Assembly: GCF_051014445.1 (NCBI RefSeq)
Contig: NC_135136.1
Coordinates: forward strand, 29,716,001 to 29,780,000
Reading direction: 5' to 3'
Length of the DNA stretch: 64,000 nucleotides
Source: Colletes latitarsis
Lineage: Eukaryota; Arthropoda; Insecta; Hymenoptera; Colletidae
A model generated the notes under the pieces. It searched no databases. It was given only the letters and a program-made list of their open reading frames with translations, and was not told the origin of the DNA. Positions 11,997 to 24,665 of this stretch are shown piece by piece. Positions within the stretch are counted from its first letter, which is position 1; the number at the start of each line of letters is the position of its first letter. The position numbers were made by a program, and so were the translations under genes.

Positions 11997-12900
11997 TATA
12001 CAGGGTGTTCGATCACCACTGGCAAAAATTTTAATGGGAGATACCAGAGGCCTAAATAAGACGAAAATCAAGGATACTAATTTATTGATTGAGACTTCGT
12101 TAAAAAGTTATAGAAACATTTCCGGCCACACAGTATATTTTCGGTGAAGAATTTTTTTCTCGAAAGTACATAGGATTTCGAAGGTATGTCTATTCACCAA
12201 AAATATTTGCTATTGATCCTCGCAAGCGAAAATAATTTTCTCAGAATGATTTGAAATTTTTTTTTTCGTCGAAAAATTTAGACAGCTACCCTTGTCGATT
12301 TTTCTTAAAAATTCGTTTTTAATTTTTATTAATTTTGTTTGACGTCCTACAGAAAAGTTGTGTAATACTTTTTTGTAGGTACCCATAAGCTCTACTTCAG
12401 AAAAAAGTTTCATTGAAATATATTCACAATTGTAAGAGTTATGGCTGTTTGAAAATTGGACCATTTTTATGGGGTTTTTCTCACTTTGCGGGGTCAAGGA
12501 CCAACTTTTCGAATATTTTTGCGATTTGCACATATTCTCCGCCAAAATACGCGTGGTTTGCTTTTTTAAACATTAAAATCGTCCAATCCGTTCAGAAGTT
12601 ATGATGTTTTAAAGATTGGCATGAAATTTCAAGGGTGCATTTCTGGCGTCACATTAGATTCTTGGTCAGGAATTTTTTTCTCAAAAGTGCGTAGAAATTC
12701 GATGGTATGTCTATTCACCAAAAATGATTGTAATTGATCCCCGCAACAGAAAATAATTTTTCCGTGAATGATTTGAAATTTTTTAATTACTTTTTAACGA
12801 AGTCTCAATCAGGAAATTGATATTCTTGATTTTCGTCTTATTTTGGCTTCTAGAATCACTCATTAAAATTTTTCCCAGGTGTGGCCGGACGCCCTATATA
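11996..12900 (-). mobile_element. CAGGGTGT-family element, long class
   Basis: Tips are TATACAGGGTGTTCGATC and GCCGGACGCCCTATATA. The central segment is on the - strand and keeps the shared open frame at 12210-12545. The left junction is shared with the copy at 22156 (see the duplicated 440-bp flank). Confidence 0.85.
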
Positions 12901-14399
12901 CGAACAAACGCATAACATTAGCTACTTTAATAAAAAGAACGTTATTCTTAAGATCTTAACGTCCCCAAAACATGACACTTTTTCACAGAAACAATTTTCC
13001 CATATATCTTCGATCTACATAAAGAGAATCACATTGGTCGTATCTTAAAAATCTCCCTGTACAAGATGGATCATTTCTTTTTGATTGCTTCAAATATCCC
13101 TATTGCTTACTTCGAGAAGGAAAAAGTGTAATAAAAAGAGATTGGTTTGAAAATTAGATTCTTCGCACCTACGTTTAAAAAAACATAAATATGTCATTAC
13201 ACGCCAAACCGATCACTTTGAACGATCTCTATCAGGGAGTTTGTTAAAATTGAGGAGAATTAAGGAGGGTTTAAGTCATCGTTTTGTTGATCCCTAATTT
13301 GTTTAAGAAATACACTTACGGTGAATATAATTTTATGTCATCAATGGAACTGCATCTTAGGTCTATCAAACCCTTACTATTAGCAATGTAGCGATCATAA
13401 TCTTTTCCATATTTGCTTCTTTCTCGGTCACAGCTTTTCACTGTCCTATATTTGAACTTCGTAAGCATGCATTTCTTCTTTCTTCACTCATCAATTACTG
13501 ATGTTACTCTTTTCTTCATTCAGTAATTTATACGGCTGAAAAGCAGTATTAATATTATCATTAATATTGATATCTTAATAAAAACAGGAATTAGGGGACA
13601 TTATCACTTTTTTCTTTGCAAATTTTCTGAAACTTCAAGCCATTAAGAATACTTTACTAAAATATTAAAATGAGATTCGAATTATTAACGAAGTCATAAC
13701 GTTTTCAAGTCTAGTAAAATTAGCAATTTGTATTCGTTATTCGTGAATAAAACATTCCCAACTCTTATTTATTATGACATGTCATACGTTTTTATTTACA
13801 AAAACATGGGACGTACGATATCGTTGAACTTCATTAATACATGAATTTGATTTTTTCATCATATCTCGAATCGGATAACTCGAAAGCTAAGGAGGATAGA
13901 ACATATAATTCGTTTAACGTTTTTCATTTGATTTAGTCAATTTTAGATATTTTAGTTCTAAAATATCCTGTGCATAAATTAAAAACTATCCTGGTTTCAC
14001 TTTACAATCTACTATCAAGAATCATGGCTTTAAAAATACTATTCATCCGTATCGAAAAATTTCCTCTAAATTAAATAACTTCTGCCTTTTACGGTTCCTC
14101 TCGTAGTTAAGAACAACAGTGATATTTGACTCGATCGAAGTAAGCAGATCACCAGGCGTATTATAGAAAGTCTCAAGTTTTTAAAGTTCCAATCTTCGAA
14201 TGCATCGGACCGCATGTTCCTAGCGTAGCGATTTTAGTTACTCGTAGAAGCAGAGACCAAAAATAATAGTTATGTCAGAAATTTGATAGGAGAACATCGG
14301 TAAAAAATAGATTTTTACACGCGCAACGGGTAGTCATCGTCAAATTTTAAAGAACTTTTTGAAAAATGCAATGATTTAAAAAATTAACTTCTACATACG

Positions 14400-14740
14400 T
14401 GTTGTGGTTACTAATTAATGATTATAAGTTAGTATAATTATTTTTGGTTACCGACAACAATTATTTCTTGTTGCGAATAACCATTTTCGACTAGTAATCT
14501 AATAATGATAATAATAATTGACAACAGTCGGGAGTAAGCAGACATAGTGCTGATTATTTGTAACCAAAATGAAATTCTGATTCTTGATAGTGGTTATTCT
14601 CAACTAATATAAAATTCTGCTCATCAATAATAGGTGTTCATAACCAAAAATTATTTTAGTTAAATATAATTGTTATTTGTGACCAAACGCAATTTTCGCC
14701 CATTATAATCGTTATTTCTAACAAAAATTATTTTAAGCAG
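14400..14740. repeat. Very degenerate AT-rich tandem repeat
   Basis: Short phrases of the type TTATTTnTAACCAAAA and AATTATTTT recur about every 35-45 bp (near 14445, 14555, 14640, 14675 and 14715). No unit is well conserved. Confidence 0.35.
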
Positions 14741-14750
14741 AAAATATATA

Positions 14751-16545
14751 GTCGAGGACAAAAGTAAGTGGACAGGTCGTGAAAATAGCTATCAATGGAG
14801 ATTAATCAAAATAATACTTTTGTTAGATAAGTAAACTTTATTTATTACGTATCTGTATGGTAGATTATTTGATAAAGAATTGAAAGAAATATTTTCATTG
14901 TTAAACAAGTAAATTGCATTTAATGGAAAAAAACAAGCAATTATAAAAGGACAAAAGTAAATAGATCCTCAATTAACGTGTTACTTTGTATCGAAATGTG
15001 TAAATAAATGTCTATTATACATTTATGAGAACAAAAGTGTTTATTAAATAATATTAAAATAATAAAAACGAAAGAAATGTCACTACAAGTTCGAAATTTT
15101 ATTGTTTCGGATTGTTGTAGAAGCATAAATTATTATACGATAGCTTGGAAATTTACTGTATCAAAAAGTGCCGCCCAAAAAATGTATAAAAAGTTTTTAT
15201 TGCATTATAAAATCGTTGTGAACGAAAGTGATGCAGTACATCACAAGATGATCGTTGAATTATTCGAAAAAGCTGACGAGATCATCGCGAAACATTTTAC
15301 AGTCACTAAAAAATGTATCAACGAAAACAGTAAGACAAAGTCTACATGACCTTAGGTTGAAAAGCTAGAAGACCTTTATATGTTTAGCTTTTGTTAAAAA
15401 ATATTTAAATATGTCAATGACATTTTGAAACAAATAATATGAACGAATAGAAACAAATTTGAATTGCGACAGCTTAAAAAAAGGTGTCAAGTTTGAATAA
15501 CATTAAATGAAAAGTTCAAGAAATCATGTATTACATCGACTGTTAAATTTTGTGATGAGCACTAATGGTGTGGGGATGCGTATCGTGGAATGGAATTAGA
15601 ACTTTAGTACAATAGATGGAATTATAAATGCAGAACAATATATTTACATTATAAATGAAAATTTAGAAGAGGTCGAAATGGTTCTTAACGGAGAATTTGT
15701 CTTGCAAGATAGTGATCCTAAGTGGCGAAAATTACTAAAAGATTGTTTGTGGATTCCTGTATAAAATTACTTGAATGGCCATTTCAGAGTTCAGATTTGA
15801 ATTCGACTGAAAATTTATGGTGTATAATAGATGTTATGTTCCATTGGAAAAGCAGGATAGATCTTTTTGTGGTCTGATAATAATATACAACGTAATTTAT
15901 CTAGGTTTAATGTACAACGAAATAAAACTGTTTCGATAGCGACCGCGTGGCGAATTTCTCTTGGGGGATTCCCCTACGATCGACCAGTACTCCAACGTAA
16001 AGCGCCATCATATGCGCGCCACACTTTTTAACAATATGCAAACTATAAACAAAGATTATATTAAAAACTTAATAAATAGTATGCCACGACGTTTGGAGGC
16101 AGTAATTAGGGCAAAAGGTAGTAATACAAAATATTAATATTTTTATATTTTGTGTTTTATAAGATGCCCATTTACTTCTTTTGTCTCTTCACAATTGTAT
16201 TATTCATTAAACGCAATTTACTTGTATAAAAATGAAAATGTTTCTTTCAGTTCTTTAGCAAATAATTTATATGCCATACAGGTACGTAATAAATAAAGTT
16301 TATTTACAGTTGATTAAGCAAAATTTAGTTTTAATGAATATTGATTTTAAAAATTATATTAGTTCATTTTAATATATTATACAAAGGTTTTCAAATCAAT
16401 TATGATACAGGAAAGGAAAGTGCACGTTTCGAAAATATATAACGTAAAATGAAAGACACAAAAGTATTCGGCCATTTCTTATCGTGTATACTATGACAAT
16501 AATATTATTTTGATTAATCTCTATCGATAGTTATTAGATCGTCCC
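14751..16545 (+). mobile_element. Degraded Tc1-like transposon with long inverted ends
   Basis: The left arm (about 14751-14960) reappears inverted at about 16165-16330 and 16490-16545, interrupted by about 150 bp. Shared blocks include GACAAAAGTAAGTGG-type tips, AACTTTATTTATTACGTA and GAGATTAATCAAAATAATA. Between the arms lies a broken Tc1 transposase. A separate Tc1-type tip (TACTTTTGTCCCCGACTG) is at 17907-17924. Confidence 0.75.
15077..15830 (+). pseudogene. Tc1-like transposase pseudogene
   Basis: The 5' part reads as a helix-turn-helix region (IAWKFTVSKSAAQKMYKKF). Later segments read VWGCVSWNGI, IDGIINAEQYIYIINENLEE, QDSDPKW and WPFQSSDLNSTENLW. These correspond to the family's VWGCFSWNG, QDNDPKH and WPSQSPDLNPIENLW blocks, including the second Asp and the Glu of the DDE triad. 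The pieces are in different frames with several stops and a gap after about residue 90. It cannot make an active enzyme. Confidence 0.8.
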
Positions 16546-16785
16546 ATGAGTTCGTGCCGTTCGATATTCTGAAAAATCAGGATAAAATTTATAATTTAAT
16601 AGAAAAATAAACAAAATTTGTCAATTCAGAGGATTTCTGAAATTTTAAATATACTAACATCGACAATTCATAGAAATTTGAAAGAAATAGATATTGTATC
16701 AAAGCTTGAAGTTTGAAATCCACACTGGCTTACGAAACGAAATTTTCTTGTTAGTGCTGAAGTTTACATGAATATTCTTCTTAAT

Positions 16786-17450
16786 ATACAGAGTGTTCGG
16801 CCACCCCTGGGAAAAATTTCAATGGGAGATTCCAGAGGCCAAAATAAGATGAAAATCAAGAATACCAATTTGTTGATGGAGGCTTCGTTAAAAAGTTGTT
16901 AACGTTTAAAGTTACGCCCTTACTGAATTTTTTTCTCGAAAATGCGCAAGATTTCGGGGGTATGTCTATTCACCAAAAATGATTGTAATTAACCCCCGCA
17001 ACCGAAAATAATTTTTCCAGAACGATTTGAAATTTTTTAATTTTGTTGAAGAATTTCATATCTTCTCGAATTTTTTTCTTGACAGTGAGTAGGATTTCGG
17101 AGGTATGTCTATCAACAAAAAATGATTGTAATTGACCTCTGCAACCGAAAATAATTTTTCCAGAACGATTTAAAATTTTTTGATTTTGTCGAATTTATCC
17201 ACTTTCCTGAATTTTTTTCTCAAAAGTGGATAGGATTTCGGAGGTATATGTATTTACCAAAAATGATTGTAATTGACCCCCGCAACCGAAAATAATTTTT
17301 CCAGAACGATTTGAAATTTTTGAATTTAATTGTTAATAACTTTTTATCGAAGCCTCCATCAACAAATTGGTATTCTTGATTTTCGTCTTATTTTGGCCTC
17401 TAGAATCCCTCATTAAAATTTTTCCCAGGGGTGGTCGAACACCCTGTATA
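16786..17450. mobile_element. CAGGGTGT-family element, module-only class
   Basis: A 665-bp copy with tips TATACAGAGTGTTCGGCC and GAACACCCTGTATA. Between the terminal repeats are three tandem 130-bp modules (starting near 16927, 17078 and 17208) and no central segment. Confidence 0.85.
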
Positions 17451-18072
17451 ATAAAGTCGAACCTTATAAGAAATAAAATCCAAAAATCTCTAGGAAAAGC
17501 GTTGAACTACATTTTAATCAAAGAAGTTTTGTAGCGACGATATAGTGACTTCGCCAAAGGAAAGGGAGAAAATTGTCGAACAAGAAGAGGTTTATTGTTT
17601 TTCATAAAATTCCATTATATGTTTAAAATATTACTTTAAGTTGTAGTTCAAAACTCGACACAAACGTATGGGACGACCTAACATTTTCACTGTCCATTTA
17701 AATATTTAAATACTTTCAAGTCGTTCATCTTTGAAACAATGTTTACGATAAAAGTAAAAAGGAATCTTAAAAATATTGAAACAATAAGTACGATTAAGTG
17801 TCTGCTATCAATTGATTTTGTCCACTCAAAAATTAAACTGAAGTTGCTATAGATAGTCTAGAGACTATAAAATGGCAAGCATTGCTAAAAAACTAGCCAA
17901 GCTAATACTTTTGTCCCCGACTGTAATGGCTGTAGTTGAATTTGATCAAAATTTCCATTACAATAGTCATGGTCTCTGTATAGAAGACACGGCAGTCGAT
18001 TCGATCTCAAGATTCGCGCGAAGTGGTTGAATGCCCGCGATACAGAACGGTCGTTCTCTTGTTCGATTTCAG

Positions 18073-18505
18073 ACAAATGTTGAACAAACGCGAGCCGGTG
18101 TATCAGGCGCTATGGGCGGGTCCGTGCGACTTCGACGAGGTGCTGATAAGCCCAGTGATGATACAAGACCACATGCCGGACAATATGCTGAAAGCATTGA
18201 ACAAGGTAAGCCACGCGGATCCGATAATCGGACAGATAAAGAGGTCGCAAACGCCGGTTAGCCGAATGCCCTCGGTAAGACCCGGTAATTACGAGCTCTT
18301 GGAAGAAACTGCGAACGATCTGGATGTTCCGAGGGGAGCGGACAAGTCTCGGAACAACGTGCTAGCCGGTGCACAGATTAATGGACACGTTAAAGATTGC
18401 GACGCCGGTAATACGGAAATTCAAATTGCCACGATCAATGTCCCGGAAACCATTGTTGTCAATGTCGAGGTACACGAACGAAAGGATACGCAATCTGGAT
18501 CTTGA
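18073..18505 (+). CDS. inaE: sn1-specific diacylglycerol lipase (inaE/DAGL), last coding exon
   Basis: The exon begins after a TTGTTCGATTTCAG acceptor. Its first base completes the Glu codon split at 4503-4504, so the two exons join in phase. The first 45 or so residues hold DFDEVLISP and DHMPDNMLKALNK, which match the C-terminal end of the DAGL core. The DHMPD part resembles DAGL beta and the EVLISP part resembles both paralogues. About 100 further residues form a polar, probably disordered tail that I cannot align to vertebrate tails. It ends at TGA 18503-18505. A strong donor-like AAG|GTAAGC lies inside the exon at 18205/18206 in phase 0, right after ALNK, so a shorter spliced form is possible. 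The start of the tail may therefore be alternative sequence. Confidence 0.9.
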
Positions 18506-21500
18506 TGACGCGACACGCTCGACACCCAGTGTCGACCGACGTAGATCGACGAACGATTCAACGACACGTTATTGTTTTTATTATTTTCTTCTTTTGTAAG
18601 TAATTATTTCTGATGTTAACGATCTCGACGATTTTCATTCGAAGTATGTTAACGGAAAAAGGTTCACGTTCCAGAGCGAAGAATAATGGTCACTCGGCCC
18701 TTGGTTTTCGAGATTATTAGAAATCTCGATTACAGTACGAGGATGTACTAGAAATCTGACGTGTCTCGATGATTTGTTAAAGTTTTTCATTGATGCATTT
18801 AGCAATATCTGTGGGTTTAATGGCTTAATGTAATTAATTTGATTACTACGCTACTGTGCGTCCGCGAGAAGGTGGCTAGTGAAAGAATGCGGGTCCGATT
18901 GGTCCCCCACTCTAGAGTTTGGCGAGCTCACGGTCCTATTACATTGGGCGAAACGACGAAAGTGGGGATGGGCAGAGCAAGCGGAGTACTGCCCTGCCCC
19001 CTGTGCCGCCCCACTAGCCAACTTCTCGCAAATGCACAGTACATAGCGTAATATAATTGATTTCGTAGATACACTACGTTGTTTTTAACCAGTTTTTCAA
19101 GTAGCTTTTACCGTCTGCTTCTTAACTATTCATAGAGCGTCTCGTAGCATATGGGAACCGTTTCAGCAATGGATTTTGCATATGAAGACAATAAACACAG
19201 TCATATAAACATACGTTCTAGTAACCTAGTCCTTCAAAGACTCACATATAGGATATAATATTAAGAATTGTTTACAAAATTAGAATGCAAGGCCCAACTA
19301 ATCAGATACTAGGTTCTGTCTTTAAATGGTTAGGTCGAAATAATTAATTTACATATTCAACTTCCGAAACACGATTATTCCAACATAAAATTCGCTTTAA
19401 CTCGAACACAACTTCAAATAGGATATGCATTTATACGAATATTTTTTATTATTCTTATGTGCAAAATTAATTGCTGAATCGGTTCTTATATGCTACAGAA
19501 CACCCTGTTATGCTAAAACGCAAAAATAAATAATCATTACGAAGCTTTTCTGTTCGATTTTCTTGTATCCAGTGACTAAATTCTCTTTTGTCCAATCATT
19601 GATGCTTGCGTAAAGTCAAAAGTACGATTATTGGAGCGTCTTGGTGTTTTCTGATTAAAATAATTTTTTTCAACTAACAGAACCAATTGAATCTAGTAAT
19701 TAAATTTCAGAGAAATTTTATTTTTGTTTAATCATCCGATTAACAAGTCTTTTCTTTAATGAATTTATTGAACGAATATTTAGTCAAACCTCAAATCAAC
19801 AAAGGACTCGGTCTGAATCAGGCTTCAAAACAATAACGACGAGTAAACAATATTATTTAACCTCTTATCTTCTAATATAATCTCAAAACTAGGTTCGAGC
19901 AACCCTTAATCATCGATGATATTTACAAGGAAACATACTTGCGATGCTTACTTTTTAATAGACTTTTGCACAATGATAGTAACAATAACGTGAAACAAAT
20001 CATAATAGGAAAAAGTGAAAGGGTAGCATTTGATAATGATTATCGGTAACAAAAACAAATTCAGGTCATTTGTAATTGTTATTTATCTGCCAACGGTGCT
20101 TAAATTACCAATGATAAAGAATCCCTTAGAAATTTAATTAAGCATCTTTTAAGCCATTAATCCTCTACGTCCAAACCACGTTTCATTAGCTCCAATATTT
20201 TAAGCACTGTCACTGTGCAAAGGTTCGTTAAAAAGCGATAGTCATACTTACGTACGTTTTCTTGACGGTGACATTCCCCCTCTAACATACTTCGAAGTTC
20301 TCAAAATCGACGATGTAGTTACCAAAATAAATAATTACTCTTTTTTTTTTTATACCGATTATTTCGAATTCTACTGTTCCGACTGAAAAGAGAACCACAG
20401 TAATCTTGTACGCTTTAGAATAGAATGAATTCCACTTAATTTATTGCGTAAACGTTTCTGTATACGATTATTTATTACAACAGGAGAAACCACGGCCGAA
20501 GTGGTTGTAATTGTAGTCTTTGTTGAATTAGAGTAGTGCTCTGTTTTCTTTTTGTTTTGTATGTTGTTATCGTTTTTTTTTTACTGTTGCATTTACTTAA
20601 CAGGAATAATTTTACAGCGGAGATCGTGTACATTGTGTTTTCTTATTTTTGTTCAACATCTAGCATAACATTAACGCAAAAATATATGAAGTAAGAAGTT
20701 GTTGAAAGTTTCCGTATTGGACGTTACACTTACTTTTGTTTCAGTTGCAGCTAAGATCAATAAAACAGTTAACACGCATGTCCCTCGACACTGCATGAAT
20801 TACTGTAACATTTGCAAACAATTATATAAGTAGTTTCCCACGTGATTCTATAATTTTATTTTTTTTTTCGTTCCATTAGTTTTGTGTCCTTTTGAGAGTT
20901 TTTCTTTCACTTTGATTTTTACTGCATCCAAAACGACTGAACAGAGTTGTACGCGTAATCAATCGTACGGATAATTTATTCGCGCGAGGTAAGCTGTAAT
21001 CGAAAAAGCAATAAATTAACTTAAACTACTTAACGAAATTATTTCGCACAAACAACTGTGGTATATTTTTTATACACGATACCATTCGTGCGAGAAACGG
21101 AATCCCATTAGACGAGTTAGGCGAATGTTGTAAAAGAAATCGTGCTCGAACCCTGTATCCTTCGATGGTCGTTTTGATTGCATATTGTAACAACTTGATT
21201 CTGTATAATTTGCAATGTACGCTACTTTGATCAATATACTTTGTACCATAAAGATGTTGTTGTTCATTTATTAGATATCGCTTCCTAATTCTGTGCTTAA
21301 AGCATTTGAAAGTAAAGTACAGCGTGTATGATAATCATTGTTTACATTATTTATATTGTATGTTTGATTGCTGCTTCTATTGTTTAACGCGAAGCTGATA
21401 TTTCATAAATAATACATGCATAAGGGAAATAATTATCCAAGCTATATTCTAGTCGAATTTGAAAACAATAAAGAAAATTCTTATTTAAACGTATGCCAAA

Positions 21501-21716
21501 TTTGACCTTACTTCCGAGGTCCAACCATTATTCTGCTTCAACAATAGTTACAAAGTCTACTAGTATAACTGATTGTATTAAATTGTATTTTAATTAGCGG
21601 ACAAAGTACCATTAGATTGTGAGTCGTTTATGTTATATTATGTAGTTTATGCATGACGTTACACTAGTGCATTTCAGCCCAGTATTCAGACTTATTACTT
21701 AGTCCCTAAGATTTAT
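18506..21716 (+). other. inaE 3' UTR and downstream AT-rich DNA
   Basis: After the inaE stop the sequence stays moderately mixed to about 19050 and then becomes AT-rich. A GC-rich patch at 18840-19050 is open in one frame, but I recognise no domain in it; it may be UTR. Several AATAAA-type signals occur, for example near 20759, 21010 and 21466, so the 3' UTR could be long. No transposon ends were recognised apart from a stray ACACCCTGT at about 19500. Confidence 0.4.
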
Positions 21717-22156
21717 AAAGTGGATTTCATGTTTTTGTATATTCATGACATTTCACATGTAATCTGACACTGTATGTGCAACCTAAAACCAACGGACAAT
21801 CACATTTTCCAAGTAGAAAAATTTTACTGAAGTGCACCGAATCATACGGTCGAAACTTTTGAAAATTTTGAAAATACATAATATCGTTTTACTAAATTGT
21901 TCTTATTGACTAAATAAGAATCACTTTTAAGGTTAATTCCATGGCAATTTCACACGATAACTCTTTATTTTCAGTGTAAGCGTTAATTAAATAAAAAATA
22001 GCATTATTTTTTAAACAATTATAAAATCAGCTATTTGTAAAATTTTGAAAAATCTTTCGAGACATATGCATTAGTAGACTACAAGACATCCAAATTTCGT
22101 CCAAAATCAAAATTTGACTCCAAAGAGTAACCGATTCGACATTCAGTGATCTTGAT
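21717..22156. repeat. Duplicated 430-bp unit, copy 2
   Basis: Second copy of the 11.6-kb unit in the same orientation. It also ends directly before a CAGGGTGT element. The sequence to the left is unrelated to the left flank of copy 1. Confidence 0.9.
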
Positions 22157-23222
22157 ATACAGGGTGTTCAATCATCACTGGCAAAAATTTTAATGGGAGA
22201 TTCTAGAGACCAAAATAAGACGAAAATCAAGAATTCCAAGTTCTTTATTGAGGCTTCGTTAAAAAGTTATTGAAAAATTAAATTAAAAAGTTTCAAATCA
22301 TTCTAGAAAAAATATTTTGCGTTGCGCGTGTCGAATACAATCATTTTTGGTAAATAGACATATCCTCGAAATCCTATGCACTTTCGAGAAAAAAATTCAC
22401 TACTGAAAATATAATGTCTGACCATAACTATCTGTTACCCTGAAAATTGAAAATTTTCACATCATTCTAGAAAAATTATTTTTAGTTGCAAGTGTCGATT
22501 ACAATTATTTTTAGTCAATAGATATACCCTCGAAATCCTAACCATTTTCAAGGAAAAAATTCCTTATGAAAATATAATGTAAGGCCTGAAATCGCCCCAC
22601 GAAATTTCACGCGAATTTTTAAAATGCCATAACTCCTGAACGAATTGGACGATTTTAATGTTTCAAACGGCAAATAACGCTTATTTTAGTGAAGAATATG
22701 TAGAAATTCTAACAATATTGAAAAAGTTGTTCCTTGATTCCGTAAAGTGAGAAAAACCACATAAAAATGGTCCAATATTCAAACAGCCATAATTCCTACA
22801 ATAGTGAACGTATTTCATTGAAATTTAGTAGTGAACTAGAGCTCATGGGTACCTACAAAAAAGTATTAAACAACTTTTCTATAGAGCGTCAAACAAAATT
22901 ACTAAAAATGAAAAACAAATTTTTAAGAAAAATCCACAGGGGTAGGTGCCTAAATTTTTCGGCGAAAAAAAATTTTTTCAAATTGTTCTAAAGAAATTAT
23001 TTTTAGCTAGAGGGGTCAATTATAATCATTTTTGGTGAATAGCCATACCCTCGAAATCTTGCGCATTTTCGAGAAAAAAATTCAGTACAAGCAGAAGTTT
23101 AAACGTTAATAACTTTTTAACGAAGCCTCCATCAACAAATTGGTATTCTTGATTTTCGTCTTATTTTGGTCTCTAGAATGTCCTATTATAATTTTTCCCA
23201 GGGGTGGCCGAACACCCTGTAT
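22156..23222 (+). mobile_element. CAGGGTGT-family element, long class
   Basis: Tips are ATACAGGGTGTTCAATC and CCGAACACCCTGTATA. It has two left modules, the + strand central segment with a shortened open frame (22767-22991), and a right module. It lies directly after the second copy of the duplicated 440-bp unit. Confidence 0.85.
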
Positions 23223-23889
23223 AATCTATACATAACACGTTGCATAGGAAGCTATGTGACGTTATCAATAGAGAGTACATAAACTGTTATAATAATCACA
23301 TTTAAAATAATGAAAAACGTTCGTCTTGTTTGCAATATTTTTTAACACAGTATATCTTCATACCCAATAGTAATAAAAATATCTTCGTCTTTTATTTTTA
23401 GAAGAAAATTTTAAAAAATCTTACTGAATTTTTACACATCACTCTAAATCCACTGGTTTTTCATTTTGGGAACCATTATCATTTGGTAATTCTACATCCA
23501 TCATCAGTGTTGAAGTACTCGAGCAACATCTACGAGAAGACTGCTAGGAGATTAGATAAAATACTTAGAATATTTGAAAGATTGGGAAACACTATGGAAA
23601 AATATTTGTAGCTTGAATTTTTGGGTCGAAAGTGGCCACTTGGAGCACTTTCAACGAAGGTAAGCAGCTCTGCATATTGCTACAGCAAAGAAATGGTTAT
23701 AACTCAGAAGGAAGATCAAATATGGGACATGTTAGTGCGATCATATAGTGAAATATATTTGGATACAGCCTGTATATGTACTTGTCGCTTTCGTTTGTAT
23801 TATTATTTCTTTTTCTCATAATGTTTTCGCTGACGTGTCGGCAATATCGACCGTGTGTCGAAAGTATCGAGTCTCTTACACTAATATTC

Positions 23890-24450
23890 AAAGCACTTTT
23901 CCAGGTCACGCAAACGCCTCGGCGGCCGCAGGAAATGGCCGTTCGTCCGTTCTCGCTTTGCATGACGTAACCGTCGAATTTCTCGCATTCCAAGTAGTTC
24001 GCCATTTAGTTGTAACACTTGACTTAGACCGCAAGAAGACCTTGAATGAGTCAAACGAAACGCTGGCACCCGTTCAAAGCTGCTGGCGCAGACGTTGTAA
24101 GCTGGCGTGTCGATGATTATTCACGAGTTGACGCTTCAACGCACGGGAAGTATGTAGATGATTGAACTTTAGTACCCCACATTGCTGTTGTTCGAGACGC
24201 GCATATAGTTGCATTCTTCCTGCCAACGAACTCGGAAGAATTGCACGAGCCGTCGAGCGTCGAGCCAGTTTAACTTCCGACGATCAATCATCTTCCGTCA
24301 AACGGAAAATATTGAAACTGCAACAACCGATCGTCGCGCGTGCTTCCAACGGGAGTTTGCAAACTGTTCGAAACTTCTCGACTATCTCCTCGACGATATC
24401 GATATTTTGATCCTGCTCGGCCATTTATCCCCGCCTCGTAGCTTAGACGA
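23890..24450. other. GC-richer patch, possibly exonic or 5' UTR
   Basis: Composition rises sharply here against AT-rich flanks. An acceptor-like CACTTTTCCAG ends at about 23904. The + frame after it is open to 24116 (HANASAAAGNGRSS onward). A second open stretch covers 24162-24454, and the - strand is also open over 23697-24005. No domain is recognisable, and both strands being open prevents a strand call. It could be untranslated first exons of the gene whose exons appear further right. Confidence 0.2.
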
Positions 24451-24665
24451 TTAACGCGTTGACTGCCACCCGACAGTCACCGATGACCGGCGCTTCGACT
24501 TTACATGTTCGAACGCTTAGAATAACTGATTCAACTTTTAACAATGTTGGGTATCGCTAACGATGTTATAAAGTGACGAGTACAAAGAATAGTTTTTCAC
24601 GCTTTTGAGAAACTGTTGAGAACATTTCTAGACACGGGAAACAAATATGGCGGTCAACCTGTTAA
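24451..24665. mobile_element. TTAA MITE (piggyBac-like)
   Basis: Ends are TTAACGCGTTGACTGCCA and, inverted, TTAACAGGTTGACCGCCA, 215 bp apart. Confidence 0.65.

Larger units (their letters stand above)
4505..18072 (+). other. 13.6-kb repeat-filled intron of inaE
   Basis: Donor GTAAGT at 4505 and acceptor TTTCAG ending at 18072 bound this intron. It contains five complete or nearly complete CAGGGTGT-family elements, a Tc1-like pseudogene, two TTAA MITEs, a 162-bp tandem repeat and part of a duplicated 440-bp unit. I saw no exon-like open stretch inside it that joins in phase. The two flanking exons already join into a contiguous DAGL alignment, so no exon is missing here. Confidence 0.8.

Noticed and set aside
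12210..12545. 111-codon frame on the - strand
   Set aside because: Same transposon segment as at 10.4 kb, inverted. Not a host gene.
18839..19051. 70-codon frame downstream of inaE
   Set aside because: GC-rich and open, but with no homology I recognise; more likely 3' UTR.
19497..19513. Isolated ACACCCTGT near 19.5 kb as an element end
   Set aside because: The match is nine bases only, with no adjoining terminal repeat.
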